Source: Myxococcales bacterium (GTDB lineage: Bacteria > Myxococcota > UBA727 > JABDBI01). From it: DNA of 32,055 bases. Below are positions 8,342 through 17,119 of the stretch, piece after piece (within the stretch, counting starts at the first letter, position 1; every line of letters starts with the position of its first letter). Both the position numbers and the translations under genes were made by a program. The DNA lies in NCBI GenBank assembly GCA_947445025.1, contig CANFCB010000012.1:1-32055 (forward strand). Direction: 5' to 3'. The notes under the pieces were generated by a model that was given only the letters and a program-made list of their open reading frames with translations, searched no databases and was not told the DNA's origin.

Positions 8342-8357
8342 CGATTTTTAAAAATCG
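8342..8357. promoter_or_regulatory. 16-base perfect palindrome upstream of the MBL-fold gene
   Basis: CGATTTTTAAAAATCG is a perfect inverted repeat in the divergent intergenic space, 35 bases before the ATG at 8393. A TATGCT hexamer that could be a -10 box begins 3 bases after it, but no good -35 is present at 17 bases, so the promoter is not certain. It is a plausible operator for a dimeric repressor, or chance in AT-rich DNA. The rest of 8220-8392 shows nothing further. Confidence 0.3.
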
Positions 8358-8392
8358 TTTTATGCTATCTCGAAGTCACATTTGAGGTAGCC

Positions 8393-9100
8393 ATGTCACA
8401 ACTTTATTTTAAGCAATTGCTAGCGGGACGCGATTTTGCATTAGAAAATCCTTTTGCCTGCCAAATGGAAAATTTCATCTACCTGATTGGCGATAAAAAA
8501 AGCAAAGAATGCGTAGTGGTGGATCCGGCCTGGGCAGTGCAAGAAATTGTCGATATCGCGAAAAAAGACGATATGCGCATAGTCGGTGCTCTGGCTACCC
8601 ATTACCATCCTGACCATATTGGTGGCAGCGCGTTTGGATTGAATATCGAGGGATTGGCAACCTTGATAAAAATCAACCCATGCAAAGTCCATACCCATAA
8701 ATTAGAAGCCGATGGCGTCAAGAAAATCACCGGCATTTCCGATTCTGATATTTGCAAACACGAATCAGGTGACGTGGTGAAAGTAGGAGATATCGACATA
8801 GAGCTTTTACATACCCCAGGACACACGCCAGGTTCCATGTGCTTTCGTCTAAAAAATGCCTTAGTCTCTGGCGATACACTTTTCTTAAATGGCTGCGGAC
8901 GTGTCGACTTGCCCGGCGGCAATTCTGACGACATGTACTACACTTTGACGCAACGTTTAAACACCCTCCCCGACGACACTATTTTGTACCCGGGCCATGC
9001 CTATGGCGGTGAACATGCGCCACTATCCGACGTACGGCAAAGCAATGCCATGTTACGCGTCAAAGATATCGAAACCTGGCGACGTGTCAGAGGAAAGTAA
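8393..9100 (+). CDS. Metallo-beta-lactamase-fold hydrolase (glyoxalase II/persulfide dioxygenase-like)
   Basis: This 235-residue protein has the metal motif THYHPDHIGG near residue 66, the next His in HTPGHTPGSMCF, the bridging Asp in SGDTLFLNGCGRVDLPGG and the last metal His in LYPGHAYGG. The GRVDLPGG segment is typical of the branch that includes hydroxyacylglutathione hydrolases and ETHE1-type persulfide dioxygenases. The glutathione-binding C-terminal domain of true glyoxalase II is missing, so the exact substrate is unclear. GAGGT 5 bases before the ATG supports the start. Its last 48 bases overlap the 3' end of addA on the other strand. Confidence 0.82.
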   Translation: MSQLYFKQLLAGRDFALENPFACQMENFIYLIGDKKSKECVVVDPAWAVQEIVDIAKKDDMRIVGALATHYHPDHIGGSAFGLNIEGLATLIKINPCKVHTHKLEADGVKKITGISDSDICKHESGDVVKVGDIDIELLHTPGHTPGSMCFRLKNALVSGDTLFLNGCGRVDLPGGNSDDMYYTLTQRLNTLPDDTILYPGHAYGGEHAPLSDVRQSNAMLRVKDIETWRRVRGK

Positions 9101-12100
9101 AGATGACATCTCCCCAATCACGCATGCAGTGAAAAAAATTGGCACTGACATACGAGGCTGAAGGGCCGCGGCATAGGCAGAAAGCTGCAGCCGTGTGGCT
9201 TCGCTTTTTGCAGTATATGCAGATGATTTGAAATCAATAAGCAGGCATTTAGATGAGTGATAAGCCACTAAATCGGCAAATCCCTCCAAAACAGAACTGT
9301 CTTGTTCTAGATAAATTGCCGCTTCAAATTGCAGAAAATAATTATCCACTAAAAGGCCTCGCACGAAGCCAGCCAGTGTTTTCTGACAGGCATCCATGAT
9401 CAAGGACACTTCCGCATCAAGAGGCGATAATCCCAGACGACGGGCAGTCGCCTGCAATAACACAAATATTTCTTGTGAAGATGTTGCCTTGGTCATTTGC
9501 ATGCCCACGGCTGCAATTAATTGATGGGCCAAGCTTCCCATTTTTGCCGTCCTGGATTTTGCTGGAACTTCTAAAATTCCCTTATCCGCTTTTTCTAGGC
9601 GGGCATCTGAAATTTGACTGGCAGTGAGACGCTTTTTAAAAGCAGGTTGCTCAACAAACAGATGCGGTTTGGGCGGCGGTTCTTCTAAAATCTCCCTACC
9701 CCCTTTATTAAAGTAAGGCTTGATAATTTCGGTCGGCATGATCATATCAAAGCGCTGCGGATCTAAATCACGGCCCTGATAAAGTAAACGACGCAGATTC
9801 ACGCCTCTATCCGTTACTTTCTCGCCATCGACTTGCACATCCATAAAAAAGACGCGCTCTTTAGCTCTGGTCAAAGCTACATATAAAAGCCGAGCCAGCT
9901 CCGACTCCGAAGCTTTTTTCTTGCTTTGCCGAACCAAATCAATGGGCGTCGGCGCATATTGTTTTTCTTCTTGTGTTATAGGCGCACAGGCAGCAATAGG
10001 TCGACCCTTATTGGTGACAGCCAAGCCTGCGTGCGGCGAAAAACTAATGTCATCGGTGTCATTAGGGTCTGCGCTTAAGGTGTCCGCCAAAATAACAAAG
10101 CGATATTCCAAACCTTTCGCTTGGTGAATAGTCATGAGCCGCACCGCATTAGCCTGGGCGTCTAAATTTTCTGCCAAACTTTCTTTGGGTGGATTATCTA
10201 AACTCTCCCACAATTGACGAATTCGTCGCACGCCATCACCAAAAAAAGCAATACACATAGAACGTAACTTTAAAACATTAGCCAACCTATCAGCAGCATC
10301 TTCCTCGACGGCAATGGCCAAACCATACTGACCTTCCTCGAGCAACCGATCGATCGCTTGGGCCACAGAAATCTCTCCCAATTTTGCGCGCAAGTGTCTA
10401 ATTATCCCCGCAAAAGCCGTCATTCTTATTTTAACATCTTCAGCCACCGGCGCATTTTCTAACGCAGCTAAAACTTGCGGAAAACGCACACCGCCTTTCC
10501 AGTCGGCCATACTGTCTAAAACTAAAACCAAATCGGCATCGGACATGGCCACAAAAGGTGATCGCAATACTGTCAACGTCGCCAGTTCATCATCTTCATC
10601 GACCGCTAATTTCAAAGCAGCCAAAATGTCGACAACTTCGGTGCGCGCAAAAAATCCAACACCTCCATAAATACGCGCGGCAATACCAAAACGCTGCAAA
10701 GCAAGCACTATAGGCAAAGCATATTTCACACGACGCACTAAAACTACGATGTCTTCTAAAGCAGCATTCTCCTCGACAATTAATTTCTGTACTTTTGCCG
10801 CCAAAACATCAGCTATGGCGCTTTCTTTATGATGCAGTGATAAAATATCTGCTTTCCAAATAGATCCCGCAATTCCAAGAGCTGGCTTTAACGCTGCTAA
10901 ACAATCTTCAGCAGAAAATGTAATACCATCGCCGGGACTAGCCAAAGTAGCGCGCCCGACTAAATTAACTAGCTCGACCACCGAGCCTTGCGAGCGGCGG
11001 CATAATTGTAAAGTAGTTCGCTTACCAGTGGCTGCTTGATGCGCCGATCCTTTGCTCACAGTGTTTAAAGTATGATTAAACAATTGAACATCGGCACCAC
11101 GAAATCCATAAATGCTTTGCTTAGGATCCCCCACCACAAAGAGCACATCATTTTTCAAAAAAACTTTCGACATGGCCCGTTCATGGGGCAAAAGCGTAGT
11201 GGCCTGCGCTGGGTCTTCACACAAAAGCGCCACTAGATCTTCTTGCAAGGGACTGGTGTCTTGAAACTCATCAACGAGGATGCGGCGAAAACGGTTTTGC
11301 ACCTCTTTGCGTACGCTTAAATTATTGCGCAAGAGCAGGCGCGCCTTTTTTAGCAAATCACCAAATCCCAAAACAGAAAAATGGGTTTTATAAGCATCAA
11401 AACGCTCGAAGAAGCGCTCTAATAAAAAACAAATGGTTTTGGCATCACGAGTCGTCAAAACAAAACATAAATAACTTCCCAAAGACACAATTGCTCTGAC
11501 TAAATCTTTACGTAATTCATCATTACCAAAACGACCTGCGACGCACGCACGCATTGCTTTGTACGCCGCAGACAACTTAATTTCTAAATCATCTTTTTCA
11601 TGCAACATCTTCAAAAAAATTTGCAGCGCACTTTCTACTTGCTCGATACGCAGCAGCGCATTGCCGGTAAGTTTGCTTTCACGGAATTGACCAATAGCCA
11701 TTTTGATTTGGTAAAAAAGCCTGTCGATTTCTTTATCTTCAGCAAGTATTTTGTTGCTAACAGTTAACGCCGACTGCACCTGTAACGGAGACATGCCATG
11801 CTCGGACAACTGCTGATACAAACTCACCAAATTGTCACAAAGACCTTTGCCGTCACCAAACTTGCGCAACTGAAAACGGGTCAGCAAACAATCGACGTTA
11901 TCAACCCCCTCGGACAAAGCATCAATAATAACAGCCTCGGCGATATCAAGTGCGATGGCATTTTCATCTAAAGGCGCAAGCAAAGAAAATTCAGAATCAA
12001 TCTCGGCGCATACTGCATGTTCTCGAATAATTTGTGAACAAAAAGAATGAAAAGTGCAAATAGGAGCCGATAGAATACTGCGACTTATGCTACGTAATTC

Positions 12101-12367
12101 TACCGGAGTCGGTAACTCGACAGCAAAGAATTGCGCGCGCTCTAAAATCCAATCATCGAAAACATTATCGTGGGCCAGTTGCAACAACTTCGAGGTCACT
12201 CGAGAACGCATTTCGGCGGCCGCTTTTTCCGTAAATGTAACCGCTAAAATTTGCGAAGGATGCAGACGATCTTTGCTCTCGTGAAATCCCAACAAGGCAG
12301 AAATATATTCTTGCACCAAGGCATAGGTTTTTCCGGCACCAGCACCTGCTACCACAACGGTATTCAT
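9053..12367 (-). CDS. addA: AddA-like helicase-nuclease subunit
   Basis: This 1104-residue UvrD/RecB-family protein begins with Walker A (AGAGAGKTYALVQ, residues 7-19) and has Walker B LVDEFQDTSPLQ near 364, motif III GDPKQSIYGFRGAD near 414, motif V TIHQAKGLEYRFVILAD near 749, motif VI LLYVALTRAKERVFF, and a C-terminal PD-(D/E)XK nuclease motif (GFADLVAY, LLIDFKSS near 1044, then QLSAYAAAL). With AddB it would resect double-strand DNA ends for RecA loading. The ATG overlaps the addB stop by 4 bases (ATGA), showing translational coupling. RecB is the alternative, but the fused nuclease and AddB partner favour AddA. Its 3' end overlaps the hydrolase gene by 48 bases. Confidence 0.88.
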   Translation of the reverse strand: MNTVVVAGAGAGKTYALVQEYISALLGFHESKDRLHPSQILAVTFTEKAAAEMRSRVTSKLLQLAHDNVFDDWILERAQFFAVELPTPVELRSISRSILSAPICTFHSFCSQIIREHAVCAEIDSEFSLLAPLDENAIALDIAEAVIIDALSEGVDNVDCLLTRFQLRKFGDGKGLCDNLVSLYQQLSEHGMSPLQVQSALTVSNKILAEDKEIDRLFYQIKMAIGQFRESKLTGNALLRIEQVESALQIFLKMLHEKDDLEIKLSAAYKAMRACVAGRFGNDELRKDLVRAIVSLGSYLCFVLTTRDAKTICFLLERFFERFDAYKTHFSVLGFGDLLKKARLLLRNNLSVRKEVQNRFRRILVDEFQDTSPLQEDLVALLCEDPAQATTLLPHERAMSKVFLKNDVLFVVGDPKQSIYGFRGADVQLFNHTLNTVSKGSAHQAATGKRTTLQLCRRSQGSVVELVNLVGRATLASPGDGITFSAEDCLAALKPALGIAGSIWKADILSLHHKESAIADVLAAKVQKLIVEENAALEDIVVLVRRVKYALPIVLALQRFGIAARIYGGVGFFARTEVVDILAALKLAVDEDDELATLTVLRSPFVAMSDADLVLVLDSMADWKGGVRFPQVLAALENAPVAEDVKIRMTAFAGIIRHLRAKLGEISVAQAIDRLLEEGQYGLAIAVEEDAADRLANVLKLRSMCIAFFGDGVRRIRQLWESLDNPPKESLAENLDAQANAVRLMTIHQAKGLEYRFVILADTLSADPNDTDDISFSPHAGLAVTNKGRPIAACAPITQEEKQYAPTPIDLVRQSKKKASESELARLLYVALTRAKERVFFMDVQVDGEKVTDRGVNLRRLLYQGRDLDPQRFDMIMPTEIIKPYFNKGGREILEEPPPKPHLFVEQPAFKKRLTASQISDARLEKADKGILEVPAKSRTAKMGSLAHQLIAAVGMQMTKATSSQEIFVLLQATARRLGLSPLDAEVSLIMDACQKTLAGFVRGLLVDNYFLQFEAAIYLEQDSSVLEGFADLVAYHSSKCLLIDFKSSAYTAKSEATRLQLSAYAAALQPRMSVPIFFTACVIGEMSSLLSSDTSPGFDIFDA

Positions 12368-15348
12368 GATACCCTCCCTTCTTCAGTAATCACTGCTTCT
12401 GTAGGTAAAGAAGTAATATTAGAAGGAACACGACAAACACGTTTGAGACGACATTCGTCGCATCTCTCGCTTACATCGGCAGGCACAGCCCCGGCTAAAA
12501 CAGGATGCAAAAGTTCGTGCAACGAGGCAGCTAAACCATCGGGCGCTGAGTCGTCTAAAATGCGCCTGCGCAGATCTTTTACGCGCTGACGACCAAGCAA
12601 TGGACTCACAGTTCCGTCGGCAATGGAAACTAAGTACCCCAGCAATTCTGTCGAAGTGCTGCTGGGGCGATGATGCTCTAACAACCTTAAGTAAAGCGGC
12701 AATTGAAAATGAGATTGAAACACTTGTTTTTCATCTAATTTGCGGCTAATATTGGCGGTATTGGAAATTTTATAATCTACCACGACACGCACATGTTCAC
12801 CTTCATCAACCCGATCTAAAATACCACCAAAATAAAGCGTTTCTAAACCCACTTTAATAGGAATGGCACCTAAAAAAGATGCAACTTCGCCTCGATTTAA
12901 ACCCACCGCTAATTCAAAGGCTTTCGGGTACACGCCATACACCGGCGGATTTTTGCTCAAGTTAGAAACCAGGCGCAACAATGCAGTATTTAACCAAGCA
13001 ACATAGGCATACAAAACCGCCTGATGCCCCGACGCTTCGCTCTCGAGATAACGCTTTGCGCGTTGACACAAAATCGCCGTCAATTGGGCGCGATCTTTCT
13101 GATTCACCTCACGGTGTTCAATGGCGCCATGATTTTTATAAAAAACCTCGAGTACTTCATGGGCCAAACGCCCCAAAACTCTGGCATCCATGTCATTGCC
13201 GGCAGCCTGACCGACGTCTACCTTGAGCATGCCCTCGACAAAGCCGCGAAAGCGACAACGCGCCAAAGCTTCGATGCGCGTATAACTTAAAGGCCGCTCG
13301 GAAGTTAAACCTAATTGGGAAGAAAAACGGCGACGAAAAATGTCTTCGTTCACTTTAAAAGCAAAGGCATTGGTCACATCTAACAGCGACGCGTTTTGTT
13401 CTTTCTGAAAAAATTGATCGCGTTGTTTACGCATCTCAGAATAAAGCTGTAAGGTTTGTACTTCATAAACGTTTAGCTGACTTGTCTCACCGGTTGCTGC
13501 CCAATATTTTGCTTGAGAAATACGGGATTCCAATCGATCAAAGTTCACGGATATTTTTGGTTCATCATTTTCAGAATTAGCCGGACCCAAAGCGCGCAGC
13601 GCGGCATCAAAATACTCGCTTTGCGCCTGATCACGTTTGCTTTGATCTTGCCGTGACGAAGTGAGTATCAAGCCTTGCCGTGCTGACTTTAAAGCACCTT
13701 GCCACCACTTGGTTTCCCTATTAGCATCGTCTTCATGCAAAGGAAAAATGGCACGGTCTAAAAGACGATTAATTTCTGCACGATCAGCATCTTGCAGCAG
13801 TGGATCCCGGTCGGCATTTTTGGGTAAACGACCATGCACCATATCCACGACGGCAACGTAATCAAATGGCCGACCATACAGATCAGGCAAAGCCAGCAAC
13901 TGAACAGCATTGGCATCTGGCGCCGCGGGTTTTGAAAAATTGCTTTGGCTTAAATTTTTTTGAAACCATTTAATGAAACTTAAAAGCGAAATTTCACCTG
14001 AAGAAGCATCGAGTACATATTCCATGTGCAGAAGTTTTTCTTTGATTTTCAAAAAACCTTCGGCACTAGAAACAATTTGACTATCCATCAGTTCAATAAG
14101 GACACGTGTATACTTTTTTAAAGAAGCTTGCTTAGGGATACTATCTTTTATGTTTAGCAACGCCGAAACCGCATCAATCACATTTTGAATACTTTCTTGT
14201 TCATTCAAAGTAGACGCGGTTTTTTTTAAACGCAGCAAACGGTGAGCATAAGCACCTTGCGGCCTTTTTTCATCTTCAACATCATTGCGAATGCCGGCTT
14301 TTTTAAAATAGTCCAACATGTCAGCGATAGAAAATTTATGATTTTCCCTTGCTTGATATACAGGACAAGACAAAATAGAAATCACATCGTCTTTAGGAAA
14401 CTGCTTGGCCGTGGCATACAATAAATCCAACAGCAGCTGTCCACTGGCTACCTCGACAAGTTGACGGCCTTTGTTATCTTGGACAAAAATGCCGTGCTGC
14501 GCCAAAGCATCTTTAAAAAACAAGGAGCGTTCATCTAAACTTCGCAAGGCAACAGCAACGCTTGCAATACCTTTAGGACTTTGACGGAGCTGAGCAATAA
14601 AACCTGCCAACCAGCGTGCTTCTTTCACGATGTCATTGGCCAAATGAATCTGCACGCAGCCAAGAAGATTCGAGTATACATTCTCTTCGCTAAAAATAGC
14701 CTCGACCAATTCAGCTTGATGAACCAGTAGACCCAGTTTTACCAATTGCGCAATCACGCTTTGCTCAACCAAAGTCAAGTCAAGATCTTCCAAGCTAACC
14801 GAAGAAAACTTTTGTAAAAAAGATGGCAATTGTTTTTTGTGCTGCAAGATCTCTAGCGCATCACGAAGTGCAGTTTCTTTATCGATTTTCCCCAAATCCT
14901 GCATGCGCAAGGCCATCTGATTTAAGCTGGAAAATATTTGCTTAATACCTGAGGAAAATCCCCCCACCCCCTTTTCCAAAGGGGGACTGGAACCGCTTAT
15001 TCCCCCTTTGGAAAAGGGGGTAGGGGGATTTTCCTCGCGGCTGTCGAAGCAAAGCTTTTCTAAAATTTCATGAGGCGACGACCCGCCCTGAACCACCTCA
15101 CGAAATAATTTAGCATAATGGGGCGCCAGCATAAAATTCTGACCACATTCTTTCGCTAAAATATCAGCAGCCACCAAAGACAGGGCCGCGTCATCACCCT
15201 GAACTTCGCTATTTTCTATAAAAGCAATCAGCCGAATCTGATCGAAAAAATCTGCGCATGTCACAACATGGCAATACGTTTTTTCTGCACGAACTTTATC
15301 TTGAAGATGCCCACGACTTCTAACAACGTAAAGACTGACAGAACTCAT
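12364..15348 (-). CDS. addB: AddB-like subunit with nuclease domain and Fe-S cysteines
   Basis: This 994-residue partner of AddA has the pattern of AddB C-terminal domains: a first cysteine in IEALARCRFRGFVEGM (Cys698), the PD-(D/E)XK core VVVDYKIS followed by FQLPLYLRLLEHH, and a final CDECRLKRVC (Cys963, 966, 972). The four cysteines fit the [4Fe-4S] cluster that staples the AddB nuclease. I see no Walker A at the N-terminus (MSSVSLYVVRSRGHLQDK), so the helicase half is probably a Chi-scanning or structural remnant, as known for several AddB proteins. Residues about 105-133 come from an interspersed palindromic repeat inserted in frame. The ATG overlaps the stop of the upstream CpoB-like gene by 4 bases. 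Confidence 0.83.
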   Translation of the reverse strand: MSSVSLYVVRSRGHLQDKVRAEKTYCHVVTCADFFDQIRLIAFIENSEVQGDDAALSLVAADILAKECGQNFMLAPHYAKLFREVVQGGSSPHEILEKLCFDSREENPPTPFSKGGISGSSPPLEKGVGGFSSGIKQIFSSLNQMALRMQDLGKIDKETALRDALEILQHKKQLPSFLQKFSSVSLEDLDLTLVEQSVIAQLVKLGLLVHQAELVEAIFSEENVYSNLLGCVQIHLANDIVKEARWLAGFIAQLRQSPKGIASVAVALRSLDERSLFFKDALAQHGIFVQDNKGRQLVEVASGQLLLDLLYATAKQFPKDDVISILSCPVYQARENHKFSIADMLDYFKKAGIRNDVEDEKRPQGAYAHRLLRLKKTASTLNEQESIQNVIDAVSALLNIKDSIPKQASLKKYTRVLIELMDSQIVSSAEGFLKIKEKLLHMEYVLDASSGEISLLSFIKWFQKNLSQSNFSKPAAPDANAVQLLALPDLYGRPFDYVAVVDMVHGRLPKNADRDPLLQDADRAEINRLLDRAIFPLHEDDANRETKWWQGALKSARQGLILTSSRQDQSKRDQAQSEYFDAALRALGPANSENDEPKISVNFDRLESRISQAKYWAATGETSQLNVYEVQTLQLYSEMRKQRDQFFQKEQNASLLDVTNAFAFKVNEDIFRRRFSSQLGLTSERPLSYTRIEALARCRFRGFVEGMLKVDVGQAAGNDMDARVLGRLAHEVLEVFYKNHGAIEHREVNQKDRAQLTAILCQRAKRYLESEASGHQAVLYAYVAWLNTALLRLVSNLSKNPPVYGVYPKAFELAVGLNRGEVASFLGAIPIKVGLETLYFGGILDRVDEGEHVRVVVDYKISNTANISRKLDEKQVFQSHFQLPLYLRLLEHHRPSSTSTELLGYLVSIADGTVSPLLGRQRVKDLRRRILDDSAPDGLAASLHELLHPVLAGAVPADVSERCDECRLKRVCRVPSNITSLPTEAVITEEGRVS
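14951..15036. repeat. Palindromic C-rich repeat inserted in frame inside addB
   Basis: Two 36-base arms (14951-14986 and 15001-15036) are inverted copies with one mismatch, separated by 14 bases. On the gene's strand the repeat reads as NPPTPFSKGG, a linker, then PPLEKGVGGF. The total of 86 bases lies in an open frame and does not break the gene. The C-run/G-run core resembles the copies at 374-410 and 23877-23910. The insert lies in the poorly conserved N-terminal part, where extra residues may be tolerated. Confidence 0.85.
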
Positions 15349-16145
15349 TTTGCTTTTTTCTTCACAGATTTTAATTTTGCTAATTTTAGCGAGGCATCTT
15401 TCACAAAAGCACTTTTAGGATGCTTGCTGATCACTTCTTCATAAAAAACTATGGCATCTTTAGAAAAGCCCATGCCACTTAAAGAATTACCCACTTTATA
15501 CAAAGACTCTGGCACTTTTTTTGAATCAGGAAACCTGGTTAAGACTTCTTGAAAAGACAAGACTGCTTTTTTATACAAGTCTTTTTTGTCGGCTTCTTTA
15601 TCCGCATTTCTGGCCTGTTCAAAATAAGCGTCACCTTTTAAGAAAAAAACCTGACTTAAAAATTGCTTGTCATCTTTAAAACGCTCCAAAAAAGAATCAA
15701 ATGCGGCAATGGCCTCGCCATATTGCTTGTTATCGTATAGTTTTTTGGCAAATACAAAATGATCTGCTTTATCAAGCGGCATATCTTTGCTGAAAGATCC
15801 AGGCACTTCTACCGCAGCACTTTTTGCCTTCTGCACTTCACTTAAATTAAACTGAGTCTCTTCAAGTTGTCCACGCAATTGCTGCATTTCCGAAACAAAT
15901 TTTTCTTTTTCTAAACTGGTATCAGCACTTTGTTTGAAATTATTTTTTTCTAAAGTGGAGGTGCGCGCTTTAATGTCTTTGATGTGATTATTTACTTGCT
16001 GCAATGAATCAAAACGCTCGCGTTGCAGGCTAGCAATTTCATCTTTGATACGGCTCATATCAGCAAGCATGAGATCGCCTTCGCTGCGCGTAACAAAACA
16101 GGCCGACATGAGCAGACTTGAAACAACAGCTAACATCCATCGCAT
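15345..16145 (-). CDS. CpoB/YbgF-like lipoprotein
   Basis: The 266-residue product has a lipoprotein signal peptide (lipobox LLMSAC, Cys16), then a coiled-coil region (MSRIKDEIASLQRERFDSLQ onward, roughly residues 30-105), then TPR repeats (AKKLYDNKQYGEAIAAFDSF, AVLSFQEVLTRFPDSKKVPE, DAIVFYEEVISKHPKSAFVK). Coiled coil plus C-terminal TPRs is the architecture of CpoB/YbgF, which links peptidoglycan synthesis to outer-membrane constriction with the Tol-Pal system. The lipobox differs from E. coli CpoB, which is periplasmic and soluble. A Pal-like gene directly upstream strengthens the call. Its stop overlaps the addB start by 4 bases. Confidence 0.78.
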   Translation of the reverse strand: MRWMLAVVSSLLMSACFVTRSEGDLMLADMSRIKDEIASLQRERFDSLQQVNNHIKDIKARTSTLEKNNFKQSADTSLEKEKFVSEMQQLRGQLEETQFNLSEVQKAKSAAVEVPGSFSKDMPLDKADHFVFAKKLYDNKQYGEAIAAFDSFLERFKDDKQFLSQVFFLKGDAYFEQARNADKEADKKDLYKKAVLSFQEVLTRFPDSKKVPESLYKVGNSLSGMGFSKDAIVFYEEVISKHPKSAFVKDASLKLAKLKSVKKKAK

Positions 16146-16193
16146 AAATCACATCCATAAAAAACATAAAAAGCCCCCCCCTTCTTTTGCACC

Positions 16194-16994
16194 TTACTCG
16201 ACGCTTATCTCGCTGCGACGATTTTTAGCATAAGCCGCTTGGGTGTCTGCTGGATCCAATGGCTTCTCTAATCCATAAGACACGTCATGCATTCTTGCTT
16301 CATCGACGCCCAATTTCGACAAATAATTTGAAGTAGCTCTGGCACGACGCTCTCCCAGTGACATGTTGTATTCACTGGAACCTTGCTTGTCAGTGTGACC
16401 TGCAATAGTCACTTTCGCATTTGGATTTTCTCGAAGACAAATGCCCCACTGATCAAGTATTACCACACCATCCGAACGAAGGTCGTATTTATTAAAATCA
16501 AAGAAAATATTGTTCTCTTCTGGGCACTTGGAATTCACAGTCATGGCTTCGCTGCTGCTTTGCACACAAAGACCTGATTCGCATTTAAATCCGGTTTGGC
16601 AATCGGTATTTTGACTGCAGGTGAGAGGCGCAACACAACGTCCACTGCTACAAACTTGGCCATCGACACAGGCACTACTATCTTCGCAATTCGCGGCACA
16701 AAGACCAGCTTCGCAATGCGCTGCCTCGCCACATACGGCATCATCTGCACAAGTCATAATACACATATTGTCTTTACACTGCTGTCCTTCCTGGCAATCC
16801 GTGTCTTTAGCGCATTCTTGGCACTTACCGAAGAGGCAAACACCAGCTTTCGCATCAGCACCAGTACCGACTTTACACTGCGAATCGGTTTTACAATTAG
16901 GATATTCGAGACCTTTGCACCCGACTTGCCAAATGGCCAAGCTCAATCCGAGTACACACAATCCGAGACGATATTTTACAAACATTTTATTCAT
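16194..16994 (-). CDS. Pal-like OmpA-domain lipoprotein with Cys-rich repeats
   Basis: A signal peptide ends in the lipobox WQVGC (Cys26). Residues about 34-145 hold four regular repeats of the form C-x5-C-x5-C-x4-C (for example CADDAVCGEAAHCEAGLC and CSQNTDCQTGFKCESGLC), preceded by one longer variant. The C-terminal OmpA domain (about 155-267) has NIFFDFNKYDLR, TIAGHTDKQGSSEYNMSLGE and RRARATSNYL, the peptidoglycan-binding pattern of Pal. The protein likely tethers the outer membrane to peptidoglycan, with the Cys repeats as a disulfide-rich spacer. GGAGG lies 5 bases before the ATG at 16994, which is preferred over the ATG at 16997. It heads the run to the CpoB-like gene, addB and addA. 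Such repeats are familiar from myxobacterial surface proteins. Confidence 0.83.
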   Translation of the reverse strand: MNKMFVKYRLGLCVLGLSLAIWQVGCKGLEYPNCKTDSQCKVGTGADAKAGVCLFGKCQECAKDTDCQEGQQCKDNMCIMTCADDAVCGEAAHCEAGLCAANCEDSSACVDGQVCSSGRCVAPLTCSQNTDCQTGFKCESGLCVQSSSEAMTVNSKCPEENNIFFDFNKYDLRSDGVVILDQWGICLRENPNAKVTIAGHTDKQGSSEYNMSLGERRARATSNYLSKLGVDEARMHDVSYGLEKPLDPADTQAAYAKNRRSEISVE

Positions 16995-17066
16995 CATTTC
17001 CTCCCTGTATTGCTCTTGCTTTAAGTCTGTGAGAGCAGATTGGCAAGAGACTTTGTGGGTTGCAAT

Positions 17067-17086
17067 CTTAAAAGATATCTTTTAAG
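17067..17086. promoter_or_regulatory. 20-base perfect palindrome between the Pal-like and MATE genes
   Basis: CTTAAAAGATATCTTTTAAG is fully self-complementary and lies in the only divergent spacer here (16995-17119), 34 bases before the MATE start. A TTGCAA begins 7 bases before it and the MATE start region follows. It could be the binding site of a dimeric regulator controlling one or both genes. A terminator is unlikely because neither flanking gene ends here. Confidence 0.45.
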
Positions 17087-17119
17087 GAAGCTTGTTCACA
17101 TTTTACCGCGCTAAAGGCA

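Noticed and set aside
16174-16181. Run of eight C between the Pal-like and CpoB-like genes, possible phase-variation tract
   Set aside because: It is not within a coding frame or at a clear promoter spacer, and one short run in a single sequence cannot show variation.
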